Below, piece by piece: positions 20,207 to 48,400 of a DNA stretch of 64,000 nt. The DNA lies in NCBI GenBank assembly GCA_963924555.1, contig OZ004581.1:682001-746000 (forward strand), given 5' to 3'. Each line of letters opens with the position of its first letter. Positions within the stretch are counted from its first letter, which is position 1. A program made the position numbers and the translations under genes. The notes below the pieces were generated by a model. It had not been told where the DNA came from. It worked only from the letters and a program-made list of their open reading frames with translations, and ran no database searches. This DNA comes from Crambe crambe. Its lineage: Eukaryota > Porifera > Demospongiae > Poecilosclerida > Crambeidae.

Positions 20207-20259
20207 CCATTTTTAGGTTATCTGAGTTACAAATTGGAACTCAGATAACCTAAAAATGG
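20207..20259. repeat. Perfect 22-bp inverted repeat with 9-nt loop
   Basis: Arms 20207-20228 and 20238-20259 are exact reverse complements (CCATTTTTAGGTTATCTGAG is the first 20 bases). It lies 16 bp from the left end of the hAT-like element, in the remains of PLAC8 copy D. Confidence 0.95.
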
Positions 20260-20275
20260 ACATTTATTTTTACAG

Positions 20276-20512
20276 CAGAGGCAGAGGAACCACTGGGGCA
20301 CAGGGGGCATGTGCCCCCCCCCCCCCCCAAAAAAAAAATTTTTTTTTTCACAATAGCAATGTGCCCCCCCAAAATTTGCTACTAAAAATGTATAGCTATC
20401 TTGCATGCTAGCTTGTAATTGTTGTGATAAGAATGTTTTCTTCACACTTATACACATCGGACATCGGTCAATTAAGTGCCCCCCCAACCGAAATGATCTT
20501 CCTCCACCTCTG
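20276..20512. mobile_element. hAT-like MITE
   Basis: The ends CAGAGGCAGAGGAA and TTCCTCCACCTCTG are inverted repeats. The flanking octamers TTTTACAG and TGTAACAG agree at 6 of 8 positions, consistent with a decayed 8-bp hAT duplication. The interior has C and A runs and no coding frame. Confidence 0.65.
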
Positions 20513-21354
20513 TGTAACAGTGTAGCTAGCTAACTAATTTATGGCTGAACTTTCTCTTTGAGTCACTTACCTTTTTTAATCATACAAGCAACTGATGTGT
20601 GCACACAAATTATACTAGCTACATGCCACAAACAATACGAATATATACGAATACGAATTAAAATAAGAAATGTGGAAAGTGTCACACTTACTTGGCAGAA
20701 CCAAATCCTTAATTTTAGACAAGATCCCTCAATTCCCTTTTGTTCTTCATTACAAAGCGGTAGCTAGCAGTAAGCTACAAGTTCAAAATGGGCATGCATG
20801 AGAGAAGCAAGGCCATAGCTATTTTACACAACTTTCACCAAGTTACATACTCAGCATTCTTTCCAAAAGGCAGGGCACAAAGTAGCCTATGTGATGATAC
20901 CTGCAAATTAACAAGATTTAGGTAGTTAGCTAGCCAGCTATTTTTCTTTTGCAATAGCTAGTGCTGCTTCTAATAGTCAACTCTATAGCTAGCTACATGG
21001 GGAAATGCAGTATACACTTACAGATTCCAAAGTCATCAAAGTCCGTGTTGCCAGTCTTTCGACATATTATTTTAAGAAAGAAAATTGTCTACTCCCCAAA
21101 TAACAAGCTAGCTAGCTCGCTAGCTGCATGCAAATATTGCGCGCGCAGCAGTTAAATTTGCGATTCGCGGGCCGGCCACACACGTACCCGGACCCATTAG
21201 TAATTTTATCTAGCGTCGCCTAGCAACTAAGGATAAAGGATCCACAGGTACCTACAACAGAAATTGATAAAACATACAATTATAAATATACATGTATAAA
21301 AAAAAGAGTTTCAATCAAAACTGTTTTCTCAGTACATAAAAAAGGTTCAAGCAT

Positions 21355-21908
21355 TCATTCACGAGACATACTGTTACTACCTGGTTGCTTCAACTCCTGT
21401 ATTAAAATTGATATACATATTATAATGCGCAGAGTTAGAAGGCAATCCATATCACGGCTTTATACATAATACAAACAACACATTACCTGAGCTTCTTGCA
21501 CCAGGGCACAGAATGGACAACACATGTGCATCAGACAGTCATTGATGCAAGAGCCGTCAATGCCCTTCTGCTGTCGGATCTTTCCACGAATGGAGGTTCT
21601 ACACCAAAGATCTAGAAGGGGTATAAACTGCGAGAGAGCATAAGTGCAGCAGCTCTCTCCTACCATCTCTGCATTCTTCCCAAAGGTGTAGCATGGTAGG
21701 AAGTAAGTAACGATGCCTAAGGGAGAAGATAAAGTCAGGATTTAAAATCAGGATTTTACTCTTGTATGAAAGTAAGTGAGTGCCTAAAGTCAGGATTTTA
21801 CTTTTAAGTTGGGAACGCCCACTTTTTCTTACAAAGAAATCAGCATTACTTACAGGTGGTGCAATCATCAAAACAGTTGCACAGTCCGTGTTGCCAGTCG
21901 TTCGACAT
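21355..21908 (-). CDS. PLAC8-domain protein, copy E
   Basis: Three exons: 21854-21908, 21487-21716 and 21355-21396, giving 108 residues, with the same fused central exon as copy C. It starts MSNDWQHGLCNCFDDC, almost identical to copy C over the first exon. It carries PCYTFGKNAEMVGESC, RGKIRQQKGIDGSC and CPFCALVQEAQ. A palindromic CATCACGTGATG (22062-22073) lies about 155 bp upstream of the start and could be a bHLH site. Confidence 0.9.
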
Positions 21909-22600
21909 CTTTTTCTTTTTTATTTTTTATTAATACAGAAAGAAAATGGTAATAGGACGACAGCAAGCTTTAATGGAGTCCCTCTAGCTCTCTCCGCTCA
22001 ATTTTTTTTTTTGCACAATCGCGCGATCGGCGCGGCCCGCCAGCCCCCACGCGCATGGCAACATCACGTGATGATGATTAATTCAGACCACTGTCTGTGG
22101 TTGCTAGGGACTACATGTGTGTGCTGTGTCACCGTGCTACGTCACAATTTTCACAGTCAGTGCTTGCAGTCCATGCAAGAAGAGGGCACACAAGAGCTCT
22201 AATGTTCACTTTTCCATATTTAATTAACAATTATTATGTGTTTAATACATTTCCCACCTTTGAATCTTAAAGAGAGATGGCTGTCTCCAGTGCGCTCATC
22301 ATTGTAGCTAGCTATATCTCATTTTGTGTGGCTTATATATCTAGTTAACAGTCTTTGTACTTATTATTGCTAGTTAGCTACTGGATGATCTGTCTAGCTA
22401 TGTTGCTATGTAACAGGCTAATTGAAGATTAGTGGTGAGATAGCTAGCTATAATTAAATACCCAGATCTCAACTCCTCTACAGTATTATACTGTATCCAG
22501 AGAGAGCTGTAGTGCTGTTGTTGGTTGTTGTAACAAAAACTTCAGTTCTCTAGCTACTATTCTCAATTTTCTTATACAGTGCATGAGCACATCTCCTATC

Positions 22601-23045
22601 CAGGGGCAGATCCAGGGTAGGGGTCCAGGGGGTCCAGACCCCCCTTTTTAAATTTTGAAGTTGCATTTGTTGACAAGTTGTTAATAGGTTTCAGAGGTGT
22701 TGGAAGCAAAATTTGATTGCAGACCACCGAAGTTCTACAATTTGCTATAATTGAGCATCATATGTATACAACATAATAATTAATCCCAAAATATTTTTGT
22801 TATTGATTGAAAGCCACTTAATATTTTTCCCCCCAAAATATTGGTCAGGCCTGGGCCTGACTGGCCTTACCTGTTCCACCACCTATGGGTTTATAATGCA
22901 GCACAAAAGACGATTATTCCAAACTTCCGATTATTGACTCATTTTTGTTTTGTTCTCTAAAGGGATTATAATTTAACTAATTTTTTGTTTCCACAGGAGG
23001 GGCATGTTGGACCCCTCCCTTTCAAAATTGCTGGATCTGCCCCTG
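22601..23045. mobile_element. hAT-like MITE with CAGGGGCAGATCCAG ends
   Basis: The left end CAGGGGCAGATCCAG and the right end CTGGATCTGCCCCTG are perfect 15-bp inverted repeats. The right-hand part is nearly identical to the element at 24820-24996. Confidence 0.8.
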
Positions 23046-24589
23046 CCATCATAGGGAGTTCATTTGTGTTCCTTATCCTATGAGGTACCACCTCACTGCA
23101 GCTAGTTAGTGACACACCCTTGCATGGAATTCATTCCAATGACACACCCCCCTTTTTGCACGGAATTCATAGAGCACTATAAAAATTCATACTTGGGTTG
23201 TGACCCCACAAAGCCATATAAAATGGTGTATTAAATATGCTGGGGGAGTGTTTTTCTTGTGCAACTAGCAGCTAGATATTCATGGATTGAGCGGGTAGTG
23301 ACAAATGATATGATGCCACTACTAATAGATGATTAAATTTTAGCAAGATTGCTAGCCCATTCGTGTGGTTTGTCCATGGTGAGTTATTAGCAGTCTGGAA
23401 GACATGACAATGGATAAGTTATTTAGCATGGGAATAATTATTGTTATCGTAAGTTATTCCCACTTCCCACCCCCCTTGCCTTCCTCTAGCTATGTAACTA
23501 CATCTCCTCCATTTGTAGGCATTTTTTAAAAAAGTAGCTGATGCAAGAGTGATGTGAAACCCAAGCACCATCCTCTTCAAGTCTAGTGGTTAAATTATAT
23601 TATGTTCAATGCAACATAATAGCAATTCATAGCATAACTATAGAAACTTACACCGGATATGTCCAGACTAATTATAAAGGTCACAGAAGGGCTATGAATA
23701 ATCATTAATTGACAGTCGGGCTTCTTTTTGGAAGGGCATGTTCGGTTTTCTGCATAGCTAACTATGATGACAAGACATAAAGCATTTACATTTTAAAGAA
23801 GGTTAAAAATACCATAAACATTTATCTTAGCCATGCAAAACCACACTATAATAATAAATCCCCCACATGGTTTACTATTACTTAGCTAGTTACAACTCTC
23901 AAATTGGAAAATGCAGGTAATGATGGTACAAGACCGCACAATACTGTGTTTCTCGAAACAATTTAAGCATTCTATCTTCTCTTTCACTGTTCACGGTATG
24001 TTGTCAACTTAGACCCGCAAATGGCACATCTACATAGGGAGGGGAAAAATGTGGTCTGGGAACAAGAATAATGTCAAGGATATGCCTCTAAAGCATCTAG
24101 CTAATCCATAGTTGTCTAATTATATATGGGTGTGTTGTGGAAGATTGCATGCAACACTACTACTAAATGGGAAGGTGGAATTCCAGAAAGTATACTGTTT
24201 CATGATACCATTAATCTCTTCAAGTGTCCTCTCCCACACTGCACAACCTCTCAATTGTATTCTCTTATTACAACTCTAAACCTAAAAATGGGTTGTTTTC
24301 ACACATTAATTTTGTGATAGTACTTGAGAAAAGTGGTCTTATCGTGCAAAAATTCAAAAAAAAAAACAACAAAAAAAACGGGAGTTATTGGTATCATTCT
24401 AAAGCTCTTAATCTGGAGATTTACATGGTTTTTAAATCAAATTTATACACCACTTTGTTCCTGAGTTATACTTAATTGAATTTTACATTTTATATGTAGC
24501 TTGTAAACTTTACAAGCGTTTAACAGCTTTTAATGTTTTGCGGGATAAGACCCCTTTTCTCAAGTAACTTACTATCACATTTATCTTTA

Positions 24590-24742
24590 CAGTGTATACA
24601 CTCAAGGCTATCCAGAGGGTATGGCCTGGTGTGACCTCATCAGTGTATACACTCAAGGCTATCCAGAGGGTATGGCCTGGTGTGACCTCATCAGTGTATA
24701 CACTCAAGGCTATCCAGAGGGTATGGCCTGGTGTGACCTCAT
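24590..24742. repeat. 51-bp tandem repeat, 3 copies
   Basis: Three almost identical units beginning CAGTGTATACACTCAAGG and ending GGTGTGACCTCAT. The array abuts the left end of the hAT-like element at 24743. Confidence 0.95.
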
Positions 24743-25167
24743 CAGTGGAGTAGGAATAGGAAATTTATTCGGGGGGGGGGGGGGGGGGGGGGAGGGGGGG
24801 TAGGGGGGCAGGAACAAATCAGGGGCAGATCCAGCAATGCAGCACAAAAGACGATTATTCCAAACTTCCGTACCTTTTTTTTTTGATTATTGACTCATTT
24901 TGTGTTTTGTTCTCTAAAGGGATTCTAACTAATTTTTTGCTTCCACAGGAGGGGCATGTTGGACCCCTCCCTTTCAAAATTGCTGGATCTGCCCCTGGTA
25001 ATAGCAACAAATATCCAAAGTAATGTTGTTAGATAACAGTCAGCAAGCAGCAGTGAAATTGCTGACATCATAGTGCAATGACCATTCATGCAAGTTAGCT
25101 ATTCAATCATCATATGGGGGGGGGGGGGGGCAGTGGCCCCTCCCTGCCCCCGATTCCTACTCCACTG
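24743..25167. mobile_element. hAT-like element containing a second nested element
   Basis: The ends CAGTGGAGTAGGAAT and ATTCCTACTCCACTG are inverted repeats, flanked on both sides by CTCAT. Poly-G tracts lie inside each end, and the 24820-24996 element is inserted within. Confidence 0.65.
24820..24996. mobile_element. Nested short copy of the CAGGGGCAGATCCAG hAT-like family
   Basis: Same 15-bp inverted ends as 22601-23045, but internally deleted to about 177 bp. Confidence 0.8.
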
Positions 25168-25847
25168 CTCATAAAAAGAGAGAAATGGTTATTATACAGA
25201 GGGAGCGACCTCATTACAGGGATGGGTGTGGCCTGATAAAGGATTTGGTCTCAGTTATTGTATGATCATCAGAGTTTCGTACAGGAATTTTGGATAGAGG
25301 GGGGACTATGCACATGGGTGTGCTTGTGTGAGAAAAAAAAAAAAGGTTAACATACCTAGCTACTTGAATTACTCATGTGCACTTAAAATTCAAAGCAAAG
25401 TTATGACTGTATTATAAATCTCACTTTATGTACAATTAGCTGTGGAAGGGAAGATATTTTCCTTTTCAGGATGTGCTATAGCTATAGCATTGGCTTGGGG
25501 GGGGGGGGGGGGGGGATTTCAATCAGAGAGGGATCCCCCCCCCCCCTTTCCTCCTCCATTGTATGAAACCCTGATCATTATAGAGGGTGTGGAGGTGACC
25601 ATAACTAGGGGACTGGCACCTTCTTTTTATTTATTTTTTTACTTCTACTGACCCGTTATTCTTTAAAGTAATCCCTTGTCAATCAATCAAGTTTCTGGAG
25701 TTAGGGGAGATTTCTTTGATCTGAAATATTATATTGGTCAGGCATTTACCAGGACTGCATCCAACTCCCCCCACCTCTCCCTGTTCTTCCACCCCTATAT
25801 AAACCGGTAAAAGATATCGAGATGCTTTATTTGACAATTGCCCTTCC

Positions 25848-25880
<33 letters not shown>

Positions 25881-26021
25881 ATTTATTAGACATAATTATC
25901 CTGTTACAATAACAAAACAAAAAAAAAAGTGACAGAAGTAATTAAATTATTGTCTGCAAGTTAAAAGACACTGTTGTCCTGTAAAAGACTCTGTTGTCGT
26001 TCATTGTTTTTGCCCTATTGG

Positions 26022-42942
<16,921 letters not shown>

Positions 42943-43076
42943 CTTGCGTTTCAACTGTTCAGCCCCGCCCCTAAATCTGCAAAGTGGGCGTTGAGGAGTG
43001 ATTTGTTTCAATTAGCGCGCACCAGCAAAAATTACATAATAAAAAATAAAAACTTCAATTGTCAATGTTCAACAAA

Positions 43077-45296
43077 TTAAAATACTTGAATTCTATGGTT
43101 CTCTATATCACAGATATACAAAAAATAATCATTATCAACACACATTCCACTTGGACGTTTGAAATTGCCTTCATCACCACCTTGCTGTCCAAATGAGGTC
43201 ACATACTTTCCTTCTGTTGTGTAGGCCAATATCATGTTGTTTACACTATCAGCAACATACACGTACTGACCTGCTACACATACACCATAAGGTCTATGCA
43301 ACTTCACATTACCATTCTCACCACTGCCAAATGAACGTAAGAATTTACCATCTTTATCGAAGACCTTGACGGAAGAGTCATCGTGGTCACTAACATACAG
43401 ATTGCCATGTTTATCAGAAGATATGCTTTTAGGAGCTTTCAGACCTTCACCAAATTGTCTCACATACTCCAGTTCTTTGGTACACACTTGAATACCAGCA
43501 TGGCCACGTGAATCACACATGAAAAGTTCATCTCCTAATACAGTCACACCTCGAGCATATGTTGCTTGCTTGTCACTGGTAGTCTTTTTAAGTAGGTACA
43601 TATTCTTACTCAGTTTTAGAACGTCAAAAGTTTTGTAATCTCTGATGTACACACAGTCGATACTATCAACAGCCACACAACTTGGATTAGTGATTCCATA
43701 ATAAGATGGTTTGATACTTCTTAATCTCACCCCTTCCTTATTGAATATGTCAATTTGTGCCGATCCCGTGACAATTATCTCTCCCGTGGAATTAATAGCA
43801 ATATACCAAGGTTTTTTCTTCTCAGTATTAATCACCTTGACAGGTTTGCCCAGCTGAGTGGGAGGGATGGAGACTAACACAGGAAAGGGGCTACCAGCTA
43901 CTTCTTGTTCGTTCACAGTGATAGTGAGTTGATGTCGTCCACGGATGGTGGGTGTGTACCAGATGCGATATTCATTATCTTGGATTCGATCAACATTACA
44001 TTTGATGATAGATTCATTTACTAGCGACTTCAAGTGACATTCAACAGAACACCGTCTCGCATTCTTTCCATTATCCAATTTTACTGTCAGGGAGAGCTCA
44101 GCCATTTTATTGACCTCAGCAGCTTTCATTCCTTCACCAGAAATGGTACACTTGGTGGGATCAATACGCAATTGACCTACCTTAGCTTTAGCCCGGCAGA
44201 GCTGCTTCAAATCTTCAGCACAGCTCACCTCCACCCCTATGTTCACCTCTTCCACTGGCTCCAGGCTCATACCTTCTTTGCGATGCTCTTCAATTTCTCG
44301 GTTTATGCCATTCTCAAGCTCAGCATGCATGCACATAATCTCGTCTTCAGCTGAAAGTTGGACAGACTGTTGAGTGTACTCAATCACACTCTGGACGACT
44401 GCATTAGCAGTGGATAAACTCTTCTCTTGACTGTACAAATTTTCCAACTTTTGTTTCATCATCACTGCGGCCTCTTTCAAAAGCTCTTGCTCATGCTTTT
44501 CAATGATCTCACGAAGTTCTTTGCACGAATTTCGAATCTCATTTGCCACAGACTCACCTTGGGCTTCAATATCAGATTTTGTGGTTTGTACCTTCTCTAC
44601 AGCATGTGATATATTCACACTCACCTCTTTAAGAGGCTCCAGTTGCTGAATCAGCTTTTTCTTCATTTCAGGAGCAGCTACACTGATGAATTCATAGTTG
44701 TGACCTGAATGATCCTTGACAATGCAGTCACGACAAATGAGAGAGCTGCAGTCGAAGCAAAAAATCTTCTTCGGTTCCTTGTGCAATGTACACATTTGAA
44801 GGGGAGACTCCTGTGCAATGATCTCTTTAGCCCCGCCCTCTTTAAGGTCATCAAAGGTAGCAATCTTGTGCCCAGGAAATACTTTTTTCATCCTCTGGTG
44901 CGACTCGATGCATTTTTCGCAGATGAATTGGGCACACTGTCGACAGAAGGCTTCGGCCTTGTCCCCAGAACACAACTCACACTTGGCTTCCACCTTACCA
45001 TGAGCCCTCTCCATCTTGGAGTGCAACTCCTTCAAGCGATTGACAAAGAAGGCAGTTTGGAGGTTGTCCACACCCCCCTGAGGGAGGGTGGCGTCTTTGC
45101 GACACTCGGGACAGGAGAAAGGTTTATCGAGGCCAGTCCTCAGGGCCAGCCTGTAGATGCACTGCTTGCAGTAGTAATGACAGCAAGGGAGAACCTTGGG
45201 GTCTGTGTAGTGTTCCTGGCAGACAGCACACGTGATCTCTTTCTCCAGATCTTCCACACTTTTCTCTATTTCCACACGTTCAGTAGGTGCAGCCAT
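43077..45296 (-). CDS. TRIM-NHL protein (RING, two B-boxes, coiled coil, filamin-type Ig, NHL repeats)
   Basis: Intronless frame of 739 residues from the ATG at 45296, which has a strong GCCATGG context; an in-frame ATG five codons upstream (45311) is possible. RING near residues 23-65 (CAVCQEHYTDPKVLPCCHYYC, then CPECRK); B-box 1 near 102-145 (CELCSGDKAEAFCRQCAQF); B-box 2 near 167-207 (CTLHKEPKKIFCFDCSSLIC); coiled coil about 210-330; filamin-like domain about 365-460 ending GSPFPVLV; NHL propeller from about 470 to the end, with repeats such as HRPYGVCVAGQYVYVADS. This is the full TRIM2/TRIM3/TRIM71-type layout: an E3 ubiquitin ligase that may also bind RNA. The gene ends 134 bp before the kinesin start. 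The last residues (HRIQVF) fall within an NHL blade, so the C-terminus has no extension. Confidence 0.93.
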   Translation of the reverse strand: MAAPTERVEIEKSVEDLEKEITCAVCQEHYTDPKVLPCCHYYCKQCIYRLALRTGLDKPFSCPECRKDATLPQGGVDNLQTAFFVNRLKELHSKMERAHGKVEAKCELCSGDKAEAFCRQCAQFICEKCIESHQRMKKVFPGHKIATFDDLKEGGAKEIIAQESPLQMCTLHKEPKKIFCFDCSSLICRDCIVKDHSGHNYEFISVAAPEMKKKLIQQLEPLKEVSVNISHAVEKVQTTKSDIEAQGESVANEIRNSCKELREIIEKHEQELLKEAAVMMKQKLENLYSQEKSLSTANAVVQSVIEYTQQSVQLSAEDEIMCMHAELENGINREIEEHRKEGMSLEPVEEVNIGVEVSCAEDLKQLCRAKAKVGQLRIDPTKCTISGEGMKAAEVNKMAELSLTVKLDNGKNARRCSVECHLKSLVNESIIKCNVDRIQDNEYRIWYTPTIRGRHQLTITVNEQEVAGSPFPVLVSIPPTQLGKPVKVINTEKKKPWYIAINSTGEIIVTGSAQIDIFNKEGVRLRSIKPSYYGITNPSCVAVDSIDCVYIRDYKTFDVLKLSKNMYLLKKTTSDKQATYARGVTVLGDELFMCDSRGHAGIQVCTKELEYVRQFGEGLKAPKSISSDKHGNLYVSDHDDSSVKVFDKDGKFLRSFGSGENGNVKLHRPYGVCVAGQYVYVADSVNNMILAYTTEGKYVTSFGQQGGDEGNFKRPSGMCVDNDYFLYICDIENHRIQVF

Positions 45297-45468
45297 GGCG
45301 ATATTAGTCAAACACAGATAAACTAGCTCGTAGCAAAAAATAGGGGCATGGCCGTGGAGCTACAAAAAAAATGGCTATGCACATGCGCAAAATGGGTGTG
45401 GCATTATTATATTATCATTGCAGCAACAATAAAATTAATAAATACTATTAACTAACATGATTATGATT

Positions 45469-48400
45469 CTATACACTATCATCAGCTGTGCATGGAAAGT
45501 GTTCACCACTACTGTTTGATTTAGGAGTGTCCACTCCCAAGTCCAGTACCACTGAGGTGTTGGTGATGACAGTGTCGTCAAAGTCACTGGGTGATGTCAG
45601 CGAGAGTGGGAGGTACCCCACCAGCTCTGAGAGGTTCTGTGAGAGTATTTCTACTATAGTGGAAAAGTTTGGTCTCTCTGAGGGCTTCTTATTCCAGCAA
45701 GACATCAACAGTTCATGCCTGCAAATTGGAACAAGTATAATCTACCATAATAATAATAATGAGAGAAAATGGCTTACATGCTATCAGTGCAGGCTAAGTT
45801 AACTGGTTTGTCCAAAACAAGTCCATTTTCTATCTCCCTCAATAAGTTAATGACTTTCACAGTCGGGTAAGGGTTTCTTCCACCACTAAACACTTCCCAA
45901 CACGTCACTCCATACGACCACTACAGAAGTTTAAAAGTAGCAAAGAAGAACTACGTGATATATTAACTTAATGAGATTGCATGTGATCAAGTCATATGAT
46001 CATGTGATCAAGTGCTAGTCACAGCATGGAGTTTATGCATCATGCAATTGATAAGTCATGTGATTATATTAACTTACCACGTCTGATTCCTCAGAGAATT
46101 TGTGATCCAGTAAACTTTCAGGGGCCATCCATTTGACAGGTAACCTCTCTCCCGCATCGATGGAAGCTTTGAAGTAATTCTTATCCTCTGCCATCGAAAC
46201 AGAGAGTCCGAAGTCTGAAACTTTAATGACATTGGATTTGTCCATCCTGGAGGGAGGGAGGGAGGGAGAGAACGGTATGTACCCCCAGGTGTCCGATCAA
46301 ACTGTTAGCTACTCACTCATTCACTCACGTACATGCAATTTCTTGCAGCCAGGTCTCTGTGGATGACCTTCATGCTGCTCAAGTACTCCATGCCCTTGGC
46401 TATCTGCAGACACATGTCCATCAGCTTCCGAGATGCTTCAAACTAAAGGAGGAGTAGGAAGAAAGGGGAGAACAGAATGAGATATAATTGTTATTTTTGT
46501 TGTTGTTGTTGTTGCCCAAGGAAATTTCACTAGACAGTATTTTTGCATACCACAGTATCATTGTCTTCTCCATTACTCAGGAGCAGTGTCTCCCTGACAT
46601 CTTCTCTCTGCAGATATTTCTTAAGACTTCCATTGGCCATATAAGGCATGACAATACAGGGGGCACTGCCAACATCCAAAACCACACCCCTCAGCATCAG
46701 AATGTTGCGGTGGGCAAAAACCTTCATCTTATCAACTTCCTCCAAGAGTTCCCTTGCGTCGAAATCACTGGTGAACCCTATAAGAAATGGGATAAAATTC
46801 TTGTGTTTATTAATGATGTGTGAGCCATCATTTCCCTATTTTTTTTAGCATCCCCACAAAAATTTCACAGTACTCACAAACCTTTCAATAATTTGACAGC
46901 TACGGGTTCCATCCTGAACTTTGCCTTGTATACGATTCCAAATTCACCTGCAAATAATTATGTATTAAGGGTAAGACCCTCTCATTAAGGTTAATGGGTG
47001 ACATCTGTACTAAGGGTAAGACCCTCTCATGAAGGTTAATGGGTGACATCTGTACTAAGGGTAAGACCCTCTCATGAAGGTTAATGGGTGACATCTGTAC
47101 CACTCCGTGTATAAATTAAGGATAAGACCCCCCCCCAGATTTCTATTTCTCACCTTCTCCAATGCTCTTACTGTAGTCTATGTTCAGTTCCTTTGAGGTG
47201 ATGAGCAAGTTCTGTGGAATCTCAGAAAGGACAGACTGCTCTCTGGAAGGCGTGCTAGTATTTCCTGCCATTTCTAGCAGAATAAACAAACAAACAAACA
47301 AACAAACAAACAAACAAACAAACAAACAAACAAACAAACAAACAGTGCATGAACTATAAAGTCACAAGATTTATTATTCGTAATTCTCACTCTACTCGAG
47401 AACTTACGATAGTCATTTGATCTGTCAGCCACTTTATATTCCATTTTCTTCTTAGTGTGCAAGTAGCAGATGATGGCAGTGATCAGGACAACCAGGATGA
47501 TCACAAAGAAGACCACAATGATGGAGGGAACCACCACACTGGTCAGCGACACTGTACAGAAGGGAATATCAAGTCTAGCATTCAGTCTAGTTTCCATTAG
47601 TGTGTTTATTTGTTTGGTTTGATTATTTGTTTGTTTACATATTCTGTTTAGCCGTGATTATTTGCTTTGTTTGTCATTTATATGTTAGCCCTATTTGTCT
47701 GTTTGTCTATTCGTATGTCTGTTTGTCTGTCTGTTTTGTTTTCTATCGAGCTGTTCGTATGTCTGTTTTTCTGTATCTGTCTATCTGTCTGTACGTCTGT
47801 TGAATCTGTTTGTTTATGTTACCTTGGCATTGAGAGCCTTGCGATCGTTGTTCGTAGAATTGATCACATTCGCAGCTGAAGGATCCTTCCTGATTCACAC
47901 AGTGTGAGTTCGGATCACACACACCAGAACCTTCTTCACATTCATTAATGTCTGTCAATACCATGATACCATAAATGAAAGGAAAAATTATTTTTATACC
48001 TCTGTATATGGTGGAACCCCTCTATTCCAACCCCCCTGAAATGGAGAACCTCTGTATACAGTGGAACCCCTCTATTCCAACCCCCTGAAATGGAGACACC
48101 TCTGTATACAGTGGAACCCCTCTATTCCAACCCCCCTGAAATGGAGACACCTCTGTATATAGTGGAACCCCTCTATTCCAACTCCCCTGAAATGGAGACA
48201 CCTCTGTATACAGTGGAACCCCTCTATTCCAACCCCCTGAAATGGAGACACCTCTGTATACAGTGGAACCCCTCTATTCCAACCCCCCTGAAATGGAGAC
48301 ACCTCTGTATACAGTGGAACCCCTCTATTCCAACCCCCTGAAATGGAGACACCTCTGTATACAGTGGAACCCCTCTATTCCAACCCCCCTGAAATGGAGA

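Larger units (their letters stand above)
20073..21065 (-). pseudogene. PLAC8-domain pseudogene, copy D
   Basis: Recognisable remains of a copy-C-like gene: first exon 21022-21065, central exon about 20715-20905, last exon about 20075-20111. The first exon lacks nucleotides present in copy C, which creates an in-frame stop just after DWQHGL. The central part is broken by several small insertions of TAGC-type words, and the third-exon portion is largely lost. A hAT-like element (20276-20512) sits between the last two pieces. Confidence 0.8.
21909..26021. other. Gene-free stretch rich in transposon remnants
   Basis: I found no supportable coding exon. It contains hAT-like elements at 22601-23045 and 24743-25167 (with another nested at 24820-24996), a three-unit tandem repeat (24590-24742), poly-G runs near 24771, 25118 and 25499, and a poly-A run near 25853. 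The first few hundred bases are the presumed promoter of PLAC8 copy E. Confidence 0.7.

Noticed and set aside
24126..24475. Two short plus-strand frames in the gene-free stretch
   Set aside because: No recognisable domain, no splice partners, AT-rich composition like non-coding neighbours.
44709..45326. A 205-residue plus-strand frame
   Set aside because: Antisense shadow of the TRIM-NHL coding exon; no similarity or start context of its own.
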